Shown here: piece by piece, positions 43,349 to 53,642 of the stretch
How positions within the stretch are numbered: position 1 is the first letter of the stretch
Layout of the letters: each line of letters opens with the position of its first letter
Assembly (NCBI GenBank): GCA_946122785.1
Contig: CAMGYJ010000005.1
Location: forward strand, 68,832,200-68,896,199
Reading direction: 5' to 3'
Source of the DNA: Linum tenue
Lineage: Eukaryota > Streptophyta > Magnoliopsida > Malpighiales > Linaceae
Length of the DNA stretch: 64,000 nucleotides
The notes under the pieces: model-generated
The model's database searches: none
What the model saw: only the letters and a program-made list of their open reading frames with translations
What the model was told of the DNA's origin: nothing
Made by a program: the position numbers and the translations under genes

Positions 43349-46200
43349 ATGACCCGTAGCCAGTCGGGGGGTTTACTACCATTAGATCCGGAGTTAGAAC
43401 GCACCTGTCGCCAACTAAGGAGACAACAGCGAGCGAGAGTGGCTACGGAGGAAGTGCACGTCGACGGCCATTTGAGCAGCAACTCCGAAGAGGAATACGA
43501 GATGGGCGACGAGCACAACAGGGGGAACCTAAACCTGGGGAAAAATCAACCCCTCGAGATGCCCATGCAGGTTACCCTAGTAAATCAGATCCTGGGGAAC
43601 AACCCAATCCCCCAAGCAGATGGGGCTCAGCATCCACCACCGCCGTCGGGTCCTACTATGGAGTACTACTACACTCCACAGGTCGCCGACATCCTCCCCG
43701 TCATCCTGTATCCGCCCATTCTAGCAAACAACTTTGAGATCAAGCCATGCTGGATTCAACAGATTACATCCTCTATCCAGTTCCATGGCTTGAAGGATGA
43801 GGAGGCGAGGGTGCACCTTTCCCGGTTCCTGCAGCTGACAAATGGATTCAAAATGAATGGTGTACCCGATGATGCGATCCGTCTCCACCTTTTCCCCCAT
43901 TCTCTAGCGAGGCATGCGAAAAGGTGGTTAGAGACCCAGCCCCCACTGTCTATCACATCGTGGGACGGTTTGGCCGACAAGTTTGTGCACAGGTACTATC
44001 CGGCCTCGAAGACCACGGAGATTCAGCGGGAGATCACTCATTTCCGCCAATAGCCAGATGAGTCACTATGTGATGCCTGGGAGCAATACTCGGGATTCTT
44101 CTGGCAGTATCCCCATCACGGGTTCAGTGATGCTTTCACAGTGGGGAATTTCTACAACGCTCTAACCCCATAGAGCCAACGGGTGATCGAGTCTATATGC
44201 CCAGGAGGGGATATTCTCACCAACACTCCACCCGAGTTGAATCAGATGATCAGTACTCTGGCTTCCAGGGATCACTCTTGGGGGCAGAGTACCAGAAGCA
44301 GGAGTTCCCGGGACCGAGGTTTGCACGCCATGGAGGCTAGGTCCGGGCTAGAGCGGGAGGTGGCCGAGTTGGTCCAGACATTGAAGCAGCCCAACAGTCT
44401 TATTTCGGGCAGGGTTCTGGCCGGGCCTTTAGTTGCACAATGTCAGTGGTGTGAGAGTTCGAACCATCTGGTGGAAGACTGCCAGGCTATGCGGGAGTCT
44501 TCTACACCCCAGGAGCAGTTGAACTTCATCGCCAATGCTCGACGCCTTGATCCTTACAGTGGACATATAATGAAGGGTGGCGCCAGCACCCCAAATTCTC
44601 CTGAAATAATAGCAACACCACTAAACCACCTGGTTTCCCAGCACCAGCAGGTGGTTTTCAGCAGAGGCAGCCCTTCCAGGCCAGGCAGGGTCCATTTCCG
44701 CAGCAGCAACCTTACCATCCCAGATAGGGGCAACCATTCCACCAACTGCAGTGCCAGTATGCCGGGCCACCAGCAGCTCCAACCTCAGATAATCAGGTAA
44801 GCGAGCTGAAAAACATTCTGGCGGCATTCATGACTACGAGCCAGGCGAATTTTGCCAGGATTGACCAGAGCATTGCCTCACTGGAGGCAGATTAGAGGAA
44901 CCAAGGTGCCGAATTGCAGGACCTCCAGAATCATATTGGAGGAATAGCTCGCCAGAAGAATACCAGCGTACCGGGAACTCTATCTGCCACCACCATCCCC
45001 AATCCGCGTGAGCCTCACTAGCAGCTGAATGCCATCACTACTAGGAGTGCCAAGCCAACATCAACTGTACCTGCCCCAGCCAGGCAGTAGGAGCCACTAC
45101 ATGCTTCGGCACTTCCAGCCGACGATGCAGAAGTGAGGATGGAGAAGGAAGCACCTGCTCCCAAGCCACAGCCAGTGGTTAAGGAGCATGTCCCCCAGCT
45201 TCCTTTCCCCACTCGACTACACAAGGACAAGCTGGAGACTGAGTTTGCCAAATTCATGGCCATGCTGAAGCAGGTCAACATCCACCCGTCGTTCGTGGAT
45301 GCACTGTCAAAGATGCCCAACTACGCCAAATTCATGAAGGATCTCCTTACCAACAAAAAGCGACTTGGGGATCTCTCGACAATATGCTGAGCGAGGAGTG
45401 CTCGGCCATTCTGCAGAGCAAGCTGCCAGAAAAGCAAAAGGACCCAGGCAACTTTACTATCTCGTGCTCTATTGGAAAATTACATGTAGAGAGGTCCCTG
45501 GCCGATCTAGGTGCTAGTATCAATGTTATCCCATACAAATTGTTCAAAAAACTAGGCCCAGGTGAACCCAGAGCAACTAGGATGAGTATTCACTTAGCTG
45601 ACCAATCTGTGGTTCATCCTAGGGGTATAGTGGATATTGTTGTCTTACACATCACTAAAGACACAGAAGTGCCCCTTATTCCAAGAAGGCCCTTCCTGGC
45701 CACCGCGAGGGCCCTCATATATCCGTGACGGGACTTTGGTCTTGAGAGATGGCGAGGAGCAGATAACTTTCTCTATCACTAATAATATGCATGCTGCCTC
45801 CCCTGTGCATGCCATTTCTCACCAGGTGCACGAGCCTGTCGTGTATCCTAATGCGCCTCTCATTTTGCAGGATCCCCCTGTCAATCCTTCGTCGCCACTC
45901 CCTTCGACCTCCCTACCAATCAAAACGATCAAGCAGGAATGGCGGCCGAAGTCGCAGGCATCTAAGCCTGCCCGGAAGAAAGGTGGTGACCACTATGAGC
46001 TGGTCTCACCTCCTGAACCACGACCACCCTAGCCATCCGAGTACTCACTCCCTTGCATCCTGCCGGATGGCCAGCTCGAACTGACGAATGTTGGTGGTCA
46101 CACTCGCCGTGTGCATGGCCACCATCTGAAGCTGTACCTCAAGAGCGATCTGGATCCTCTCTTGGAGCCACCTATTTCTACACCCCTCTGAGCATCCACC
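43349..46200 (+). pseudogene. gag-pro: gag-protease of Ath-4 with an integrase-tail remnant
   Basis: It starts MTRSQSGGLLPLDPELERTC. The gag core shows IRLHLFPHSLARHAKRWLET; the zinc knuckle is C-QW-C-ESSNH-LVED-C near 44439. Protease: ADLGASINVIPYKLFKKLG near 45500, then PLIPRRPFLATARALIYP. Stops occur at about 44051, 44172, 44893 and 45017, with further frameshifts. After EYSLPCILPD the frame runs straight into LTNVGGHTRRVHGHHLKLYL (about 46080-46140), which resembles the extreme C-terminus of Gypsy integrase (G-x-F-x-V-N-G-H-x-L-K-x-Y). Everything between protease and that tail is absent. Confidence 0.82.
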
Positions 46201-46243
46201 ATAGGCGTCCAGCTAAAAGACGGTAAAGAAGGGCTTGTGGGGA

Positions 46244-47341
46244 GGATTCCTGTTTTGGACGCCAAGAAGGCAGAAGGGGTCCCGGCCGGAGAGAAAAAAT
46301 ACCCGATCGGGTATTAACCCCCTAGCCGCTGCTGCGCATTTTGAAATCCCCGACCGGACACCTTAAATGCCCGACCGGGAATTATGCTCGGGGATCGCGA
46401 CCTGCTGATTCTTAAGGGAAAGAAGACCAACTTTTGAAGGGTTCCGAGTTTTGGAGATAGAAAGCTGATACCTAAAGAGAGAGAGAGAGTGACGAACCAG
46501 ATTCTCCAACCGCCTTCGATCGATCTTCATCACCATTGGAGCCCGGCTTGAGCTTGGAGAGGTACCGATTGATTGCCAGAAGCAGATTCTCATCCTTCAC
46601 AGTATGGTTTCCGCATCTGAGCTAGAATTCCCTTCTCAATCTATGGAGTAAACTCTCTCACTCACCTGGGTATGAAGAACCCTAGATTTGTATGTTAGGT
46701 CTGATTGTATGAACCCGAGTACGAATTCATTGATATTGATTATATTCAATTGAGGTTTGATTTCCTTAATGGCATGAATCCTGATCAAATTCCTGCTATT
46801 TCTGCTTTGACCTAGAAAGAGAATATCTGCCTAGGTTGATAGAGCACCCTTGATTGAATGTAGTGGATTGACGACTTTAGTCGAGGAGTCAATTCACTAT
46901 TATGTACCAGATTTACTCTGGTAGAGGAGGTTTGGTTCGTTAGGGCCTCAATCTGTTTACTTCGGTGGAGGTTAGTTTCCCGTTGGGGACTCAGATTGAG
47001 AGGATCTGAAGACCTTTAGTCGAGACTGCAGACTGTTTTAGAACCTCCCGCGGTATAACTATCATTGAACTTGAACTTGGTGAATTACAACCTGGCTTAA
47101 CTTCAGTCTAGGGGGAACCATATCTGGGTGATCTCTCTCAACCTTGAACATAACTTTCACTTCTTTTGCTTGCTAGTTTACTTAAACTCTCGCTACACTT
47201 GAACCGCTAAATAATAAGGCTTTCACGGAGTTGTCATCACACCTAGGACCCGGGTTGACATTTAGAACTGAACCCGCTATACTACGCATTAGTAGGTGGT
47301 TACACTTGGCCACTTTCTAGTTTGACGGTAGAGGCGTGTCA
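46244..47341 (+). repeat. Truncated 3' LTR of Ath-4
   Basis: It lacks about the first 243 bp of the LTR. The junction GGGGAGG|ATTCCTG joins the post-coding block to LTR position 244. It contains the perfect palindrome TACCCGATCGGGTA at 46300-46313. Confidence 0.88.
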
Positions 47342-48414
47342 GACCTCCCATACCTTGCGGCCCTAAGGGGCCGCACTGAAATGGAAAAAGAGGCGTGTTT
47401 TTTGGGCATCTTCGAGATTCGGTAACCATTGGAAACTAGACTTCGCCCAGTTTGACAAGCTTCATTGCGGTGATGTTATGAGGGGGGCACTGGTGCACCC
47501 ACTATGGGCCCAAGTCCTTGATCTCGAAGATGACATTTACGGGGAACTATGCCCCGAGTTTTTCAGCACCTTCACCATCCACAAGACCCAATGCCTACTT
47601 GGTCATCCAGTACGCTGGGTCGAGTTCCGGTTGGGAGGTGAACTTCACAATTTGAGCTACGACTGGTTGGCCAGAGTCCTCGAAGTGGAAGCCAAACACG
47701 AGGACGATTGGGAGGAAGACGCCATCCGAATTTTCAACGTGGATGCCGCATTTCTGAAGTTTTGCCTTCCAAAGTACCGAAGGAAAAAATTTAATTCGGC
47801 CCTTACAACGGCATCCACACTCCAAACCTAGTGGCGTGTCATCGTTGCACTCCTGGCTCGTTCCCTCTACCCGGCTTACCACAACCCGAACAAGATAACC
47901 GAGAGAATCTTATTGGCTTGTTCTTGCATGGTGGACCTGTCTAGCACTGTGCACCTGGGTTCAGTCATAGCCACTTCTTTTGCCAGTCACATCGATGGGT
48001 CCCTACATCACCCGCCTTGCTCGACACTTCAATGTCAGCCTATCAGGGTGCTGGAAAGAAGGGCGCACCCAGAGATTTGATGAGGGCACTCTGCACTCCA
48101 AGAGCTTATTGCGCACTTTTGGACCAATGCGGTACATCGAGGGATTGAGTCCTGACCCTGAGGTCCCACCACTAGCAGAGAAGCAACCTGCTCGAGCACC
48201 CGGCCGCCGCCGGTGTCCAGCACTCCAGCACCCAGCACAGCCACCACCACCAGCAACAGGTGATCCCCTCGTCCAGAGGTTGGATCGCCTAGAGACAAAC
48301 TTCGTGGGATTCTCTTCCCGCCTTGACCGACAGACTAATCTCCTCGAGCTGATAGCTCGACGCCAGGGCGTCCTCCCAGATGAGGACGAGGGTCCTTCCA
48401 CCGAAGAGAGGTAG
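47342..48414 (+). pseudogene. ATHILA-type ORF2 of Ath-2
   Basis: The start codon is at 41893, separated from this part by Ath-4. After LPYLAALRGRTEMEKEAC a stop occurs, and the frame resumes with HPLWAQVLDLEDDIYGEL and EFRLGGELHNLSYDWLARVL. Another stop lies near 47830, and a frame change comes before MGPYITRLARHFNVSL (about 47995-48040). The C-terminus is rich in Pro and Ala, then acidic (PDEDEGPSTEER). It matches Ath-1 ORF2 and, in block order, Ath-5 ORF2. It is not translatable. Confidence 0.82.
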
Positions 48415-48710
48415 CCGACGAGTGCAACATGTGGCAGAGCCAATTTATTTTGCCCCACTTCTCCACTTGTAACCCTGAACTTGTTATTTTGGTTATTTTT
48501 CTTTCTTTTGTGCGTGTGACCATAAACTACTACTACTACTACTATCGTATTGTGTTTGTAATAACCTCTCGCCTCGAGCGAGTCGTAGTGTGTTTGTGTG
48601 TGTGATTTTGTCTCTCCTTGAAGCTCAAAATATACTACCTTGGATTCGATTCAAACTTTCACTCACCAAGCCCAAGCCGTAACATCATTCTACCCCTTTC
48701 TTACGCCATT

Positions 48711-48825
48711 GAGGGGAATGTCGAGCTTAAGTGTAGGGGGGTAGTTTACTATTATGCTTGTGTGAGTGTGATTGATGCTTGGAGCCTTTTGTATGCCCAA
48801 TTTTCAAAAATTTGAGGGCTCCAAG
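48711..48825 (+). ncRNA. Conserved hairpin region in Ath-2 3' UTR
   Basis: CATTGAGGGGAATG and TTAAGTGTAGGGGGG are followed by CTTGGAGCC (48778-48786), a 30-nt loop and GGCTCCAAG (48817-48825). The same layout is present in Ath-3 and Ath-5. Confidence 0.55.
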
Positions 48826-50454
48826 CAATGTTTGCATGATCAAAGTGGTCGGTTTGTATGAAAATCTCGTGTTTATTAGCATTGGTCTTGCATTGTTGCA
48901 TGTGTTCGAGTATATCCTATGATGATGACTGAGAGGTCCATTAGGATAGTGCAAAAGTTTAGTTCTCATGTGTGCATAAATGAATGGATGTCCTGACTCG
49001 ATCACTTGTTGATTACAATTGACATGCATTGTGTTTGTGAATATGAATAGATGGTCGGGTGACTAGGTAGCCATGTGAGCTTTGAGCCGATCGTTTTCTT
49101 ATTGTGTGCCTAGATCCCTCTTACCATGGTGTGTAACATCATATTTGTCACTAGTAAGTATGATGGAGGCCTAGGATTAGTCCACGCCCAAATGTTGATT
49201 GTCCCGAAATGTGTTATCCACTAGTCAACCCCTTTGAGCCTCGTGACTTCGAGGGTCGTTCTTAAGTTACGAGCTTCGTGCTTGTGAACTTAATGGTGTT
49301 GATAGAACGACCCCCAATCCTTTTTTCGTTTCTAAATAAAATTCAACCTTGTGTCCCGGAGCTCTCACTTTTGAGTTCCATAGAGGTTCTACATAGGAGG
49401 TTTGTGTGCGGTTCTTGCTAGGAATGAAAAATGAAGTGTAGTGTTGGAGTGAGTTCTTCAAAAAGAGAGCATTGGTCATTAATTGCATAGGTGGCAAGTG
49501 TTTTTACTCTCTAGTACCCCCTCAAAAAGAAAAGAAAAAGAAAGAAACGAAAAAGAGGTAATAAAATGGGGTAAATAAAGTAGAGAGTGCCACGAAAAAC
49601 CAAAGTATATGCTCTAGGAGGGGTTTCTTGGCACCCAAGACAATGAGACCCCAATAATGTTTTAGAACTCTCTCACTACCAAATCGAAAGGTAAAAGCAA
49701 AAGTAGAGCGAGGAAGAGTGCTTTGATGTAGGTCATGACGGGTGATAGGTTGGAAGGGAGAGATAAGGTTTTTTGGCCGATGCTAGTGGCCTTTGGTTGA
49801 GGAGAAGGGTTTTAGTCGGAACCATGGAACCTTCGGGTCTAGGTTGAAGATGTAGAACCTCACGTCGTGATTTCCACCACCCAAAAAATCCTTTTTCCCA
49901 TGTCCAAGCTAGCGGTGTCAACCATCCCATGAACTCTACGAACCCGTGTCTAAGACCTCCGGACAAGCTAGCGGTGACAACCATCCCGTGAACTCTAGCA
50001 TTTAGAGGTTACCGCCGTGGTATTGAGATGATAGGGCCGAGTGTTTATGATTGTGCACATCTTTTGCACCAAAAAGGTCCAGACCCCATTGGTCTTGAGA
50101 GTGAGTGATTCATTCTTGTCTTGCATGCCATATCATACCCCGGTGAGAACCTTTGTTGCCTTTCCATTTGTTCTTCGGACTTGAATTCTATGCATGGTTG
50201 GTTGTGGTTAGTAAGTGGTCTTGTTGAGACTTGCATTGATCCATGAACAAGGTGAGAACTTTTCGTTTGCCCACTTTTAGTGGCCTCGAATGTTGTTTGT
50301 GGTGGATGTCGGTATTGCTTGCAACGGTCCATGCATTAATTGCCAATAGCCATTGAAAATTCCCACTTTGTGCCCTTTGATTTGTCCCAAAGCATGTTTG
50401 TAGGTTGAAATATTACCTTGTGTGAAATGGTTTGCTTGAGGACAAGAAAACGTC
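48826..50454 (+). other. Non-coding 3' region of Ath-2
   Basis: About 1.6 kb without a plausible gene. There is a local duplication of AAGCTAGCGGTGNCAACC at about 49906 and 49966. Phrases such as CCCATGTCCAAG and GTGTCTAAGACCTCC recur at the same place in Ath-5, so the 3' UTR is homologous between subfamilies. Confidence 0.6.
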
Positions 50455-50468
50455 TAAGTGTGGGGGAG
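50455..50468 (+). promoter_or_regulatory. Polypurine tract of Ath-2
   Basis: TAAGTGTGGGGGAG abuts the TGATTCGGG start of the 3' LTR. Confidence 0.85.
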
Positions 50469-51216
50469 TGATTCGGGCCTAATTGTACACATTTTACCCC
50501 CGCTTTCCTTAGGTGTTTGTGGCAATTGTGCTCCTAAAAGGGTGGTTTTTACGCTAGGTTTCTTGTGTTTTATCATGTTTCAAGATTTAACAGGTGAAAC
50601 CAGCCCCGGAGTCGAAAGTTGGATGAAAAGGAGCGAAAACTGGGAGAAGAGGAGAAAAAGAGGCAGTTCACGGTTTCCCCTGGAAGTTCACGGTCTGCTT
50701 AGACCGTGAAGAGGAGCTGTTGCCCGTGAACATCAAGGAGTCCAGAGCTAAATCTCAAGTTACTGACGCTAATTGAGTTCACGGTAACTAAGACCGTGAA
50801 CAGAATTTGTTGCCCGTGAACCCGTGCAAGCAAAGCGGTGCGTTTCGACGCTAATCTTGAGTTCACTGACGCATTTCAGAGTTCACGGCTGTGAACAGAG
50901 CTCGTTCACTGTTTAAAAGATGAGCTGAAGGCAAGAGAGAGGAGAGAGCCCATTTTAGTGAGAAAGCCTTCTTCATATTTTAGAGAGAGAAAGACGAACC
51001 AAGGGAGGCTAGGGTTTTACTCCAAGAGTGGATTTGGGAAGATTCTCCCCAAGAGAAGTTCAGCACAAGTGCCAAGAATATTGGAAACCTCCTTCATGAT
51101 GGTTTCTACCTCTTCCCCTTGTGTTTCTCCCATTTCTAACATGGAGTAGATTTCTTTTTCACTTGGGTGTTGTGAAACCCTAGCTAGCTAGCATGGAGTA
51201 GATTTCTTTTTCACTA
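50469..51216 (+). repeat. 3' LTR remnant of Ath-2
   Basis: It starts TGATTCGGGCCTAATTGTAC as in Ath-1. It contains TTCACGGTCT-gctt-AGACCGTGAA at 50687-50710 and a second imperfect palindrome near 50780. The block CATGGAGTAGATTTCTTTTT occurs twice, near 51140 and 51192. The LTR breaks off near 51216, so its U5 end is missing. Confidence 0.82.
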
Positions 51217-52178
51217 GTCACTCCTAACTAGGCGAAGTATAACCACACTAGGAATGAAGTAAAGTGACTCGGTCATATTACAAAGTATTACGGTATCCTA
51301 GGGTACTTAGGCCGGTCCTTATCTAGTTAACCTATTACTTAACAGGTGGGCAGGTGGCAATTCCTAAACTAAAGATTGATAGATAGGAATAGGTTTATCG
51401 GAAATGGTGTGTGTGCTCTCTAATCTTGTGGGACTTCGTCGTTATCCCACGACTCCGAGTATTCCCCCCCAAGACCAAATGTCACCTCATTCAAGGCTCA
51501 CGTATCTGTCGCTTTACGAATTTAGCTCATATTTCAATAGGTTCTATCTATTGTGCAGACTAAAGAGATAGATCGATACACGCTTGCGTTCCCCTAAAGC
51601 ATCGTCTACGAAGGCGCTCTTGTAGCAGGGATACGATCACCTCGTCCACTACAAGACCCTAAAAAAATTCATCTATCCTTAGTCTGCCAGATGGTGCTAC
51701 CAAGTCTAACCCTAAAACGCTGGCATATCGATGGCTCAGTTGCAGGCTAATAGGGAAGAGTAGGGAGACTTACCCAAGCATAATTAAGCATATATGAAAC
51801 AAAAATATCCATTCATAAACCCTAACATAGTTCATTCATCTACATTATATACCTAATCTAGGGTCTAGGAGTTTAACCTCTAGTACCTTAGAGGACTACT
51901 CCATAAAGGGGGGGGGGGGGTTGGGAAAGACCCCCTATTTATAATGAGATTTCGAGCAAGTTCGTGGCTTTGTCGGGCAAGTTCGTGGCCACAATCTTTA
52001 AGCGCTGTCATTTTGCTCTTTGTCCAAGATGATATCATGGGCAGACTTCACAGTCTTGATCAGTGAGTCGCATTCTCGATCTTTCTCATGGGTTGGGAAG
52101 GCGAGGGTTGCGATTTGACTCGCGAAACTCTCTTCTTCTCCCAAGCTGGCTCATCGTGAAGTTCACGAGTGGAGCCAC
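51217..52178 (-). repeat. LTR-like fragment hosting Ath-5
   Basis: On the minus strand a TATA-like TTATAAATAG (51935-51944) is followed by a 13-base C-run and then TATGGAGTAG, the block shared by the Athila-type LTRs here. No gag or primer site is adjacent. The sequence resumes after Ath-5 at 62045. It is probably part of another Gypsy LTR; the family is unknown. Confidence 0.45.
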
Positions 52179-53499
52179 TGATAGACCGATAATTACAAAT
52201 GTTTTTACCCCCGTTCTTACACCGTTTGAGGTATTGATTCTCGTGTTTTAGGCCGATTTCACGCTAGGTTGTGCTTGTTGGTGATATTTCAGGTCCTAGT
52301 ACGTGAATGGAGGCTTGGGAGCGAGTTTGGGGTCCTGGGTGTCACACGGCCACACGGGCAGTCCTGGGTGTCACACGGCCGTGCAAGTTGCAAAATTGGA
52401 CGTGTGATTTCCACCGAGAGCAAACACGGGCAACTCAGGAAATCCACACGGCCGTGCAACCCTGGCCGTGTGAGATGGCTGAAGATCAAATTAATGGGAC
52501 GCTGCGTTTTGACTCACACGGCCAATTGGGTGAGCCACACGGCCGTGTGGCCTGCCCGTGTGAGTCGGGAAATTCTGGTTTTTGAGCCAATTTCGAGCCA
52601 AAAGGGGGAGAATGGGATTTTCAGAGCAAAAACAGAGCCCTAGAGAGAGAAAGTACGAAGAACACATCCAGAAGCTATCTTGGAGCTGGGTTTCATCGAA
52701 TCGAGCTTGGAGATCGTCATAGGAGTGGAAATCATCATCCCGGAGCAGATTTTCCTCATCATTATGAGTATGACTACTCCGATTACTGTTTTCTCTTCTC
52801 TCTCTATGGAGTAGAACCCTTCTCTCACTTGGGTATGAAGAACCCTAGTTCCTTGTGTTAGGAATTTGATTGTAATAACTTGGGATGGTTATACTGTTTG
52901 ATTTTAATCGAATGATGCATGTTTATTGAATTGATTGAAGTCTGATCAGCTTTCCTCGATTTCTGCTGCGACCTGAGATAGATAGAATCTGATTAGGTTG
53001 TTAGAGCCTCTTCATTCGGTAGTAGGAGATTGGCTATACGAGAGTTAGCCAGTTTACTGCTTTGTACTGGAATTCAATTCCAGTAGTGGAGTTCTGTGTT
53101 CATAGCCTCAGCTTTCTATCCCGGTGAAGACTAGTCGTCTGCCGGGTAGTTAGACTGAGAGGGCTTGGTTAGCTTAAGAGATTCCAAGCTACTGTCGGAT
53201 CTTCCGCAGTCTAATCAAAAGTGAATCAACCCAGGGGAATTACAATTGGACCTAACTAAGGGGCTAGGGGGACTCAATCCCGAGTGACTCTTTCCTGACT
53301 TTGAAAACCGAACAATTTACTGCTTTCTTACTGCTTTTGCTTTAAACAACAATCACTCGAATTAGTTTGCTAGATAATAGATAATCACGGAGTAAGCAGT
53401 AGATCTAGACCCCGGGTTGATAATAGAACTTGCATGTTACTGCATTCCCGGACTGCGATTACACTTGGTCGCAGTTTGGTGTTGTGTTTTGGCGTGTCA
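52179..53499 (+). repeat. 5' LTR of Ath-5
   Basis: 1321 bp, TGATAGACCGATAATTAC .. TTTTGGCGTGTCA. CACACGGCCGTGTG lies at 52536-52549. Near 52330-52380 the phrase TCCTGGGTGTCACACGGCC is duplicated and replaces sequence present in the 3' LTR, so the LTRs differ by a local rearrangement. Confidence 0.93.
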
Positions 53500-53505
53500 A
53501 GTTTT

Positions 53506-53523
53506 TGGCGCCGTTGCCGGGGA
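53506..53523 (+). promoter_or_regulatory. Primer binding site (tRNA-Asp) of Ath-5
   Basis: TGGCGCCGTTGCCGGGGA, perfect, six bases after the LTR. Confidence 0.92.
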
Positions 53524-53642
53524 CCCTCTAGGTTATTGGGGAAACGTGAGAATTTGTTACTCTAGCTTTTTCTTTATTGCATTTTTCTCTTCCACCTGTG
53601 TGCCTTCACGGGTTGCTCCTGCTGATTGTATGCAGGTAGTGC

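Larger units (their letters stand above)
41901..47341 (+). mobile_element. Ath-4: Athila-like element with deleted interior and truncated 3' LTR
   Basis: 5' LTR 41901-43201, degenerate primer site, gag-pro relic, then a deletion joining the post-coding block to the middle of the 3' LTR (46244-47341). Flanking pentamers GACCA (41896-41900) and GACCT (47342-47346) are a 4/5 target duplication. It inserted three bases past the ORF2 ATG triplet start of Ath-2. It carries a short integrase-tail remnant after the protease but no RT and no ORF2. Confidence 0.88.
21016..51216 (+). mobile_element. Ath-2: old Athila-like element split by four insertions
   Basis: Pieces in order: 5' LTR remnant 21016-21586, primer site, gag start 21736-22062, [Copia-3], gag 29691-29788, [Ath-3], gag 35190-36644, [LINE-2], protease 39802-40644, spacer/leader/intron to 41882, ORF2 start 41893, [Ath-4], ORF2 47342-48414, 3' region to 50468, 3' LTR remnant 50469-51216. 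Each insertion carries a target duplication, so the original order can be rebuilt. Both LTRs are truncated on their outer sides. No RT, RNase H or integrase piece is found anywhere in it, and the protease-ORF2 spacing equals that of Ath-1, so pol was absent before the insertions. Confidence 0.88.
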
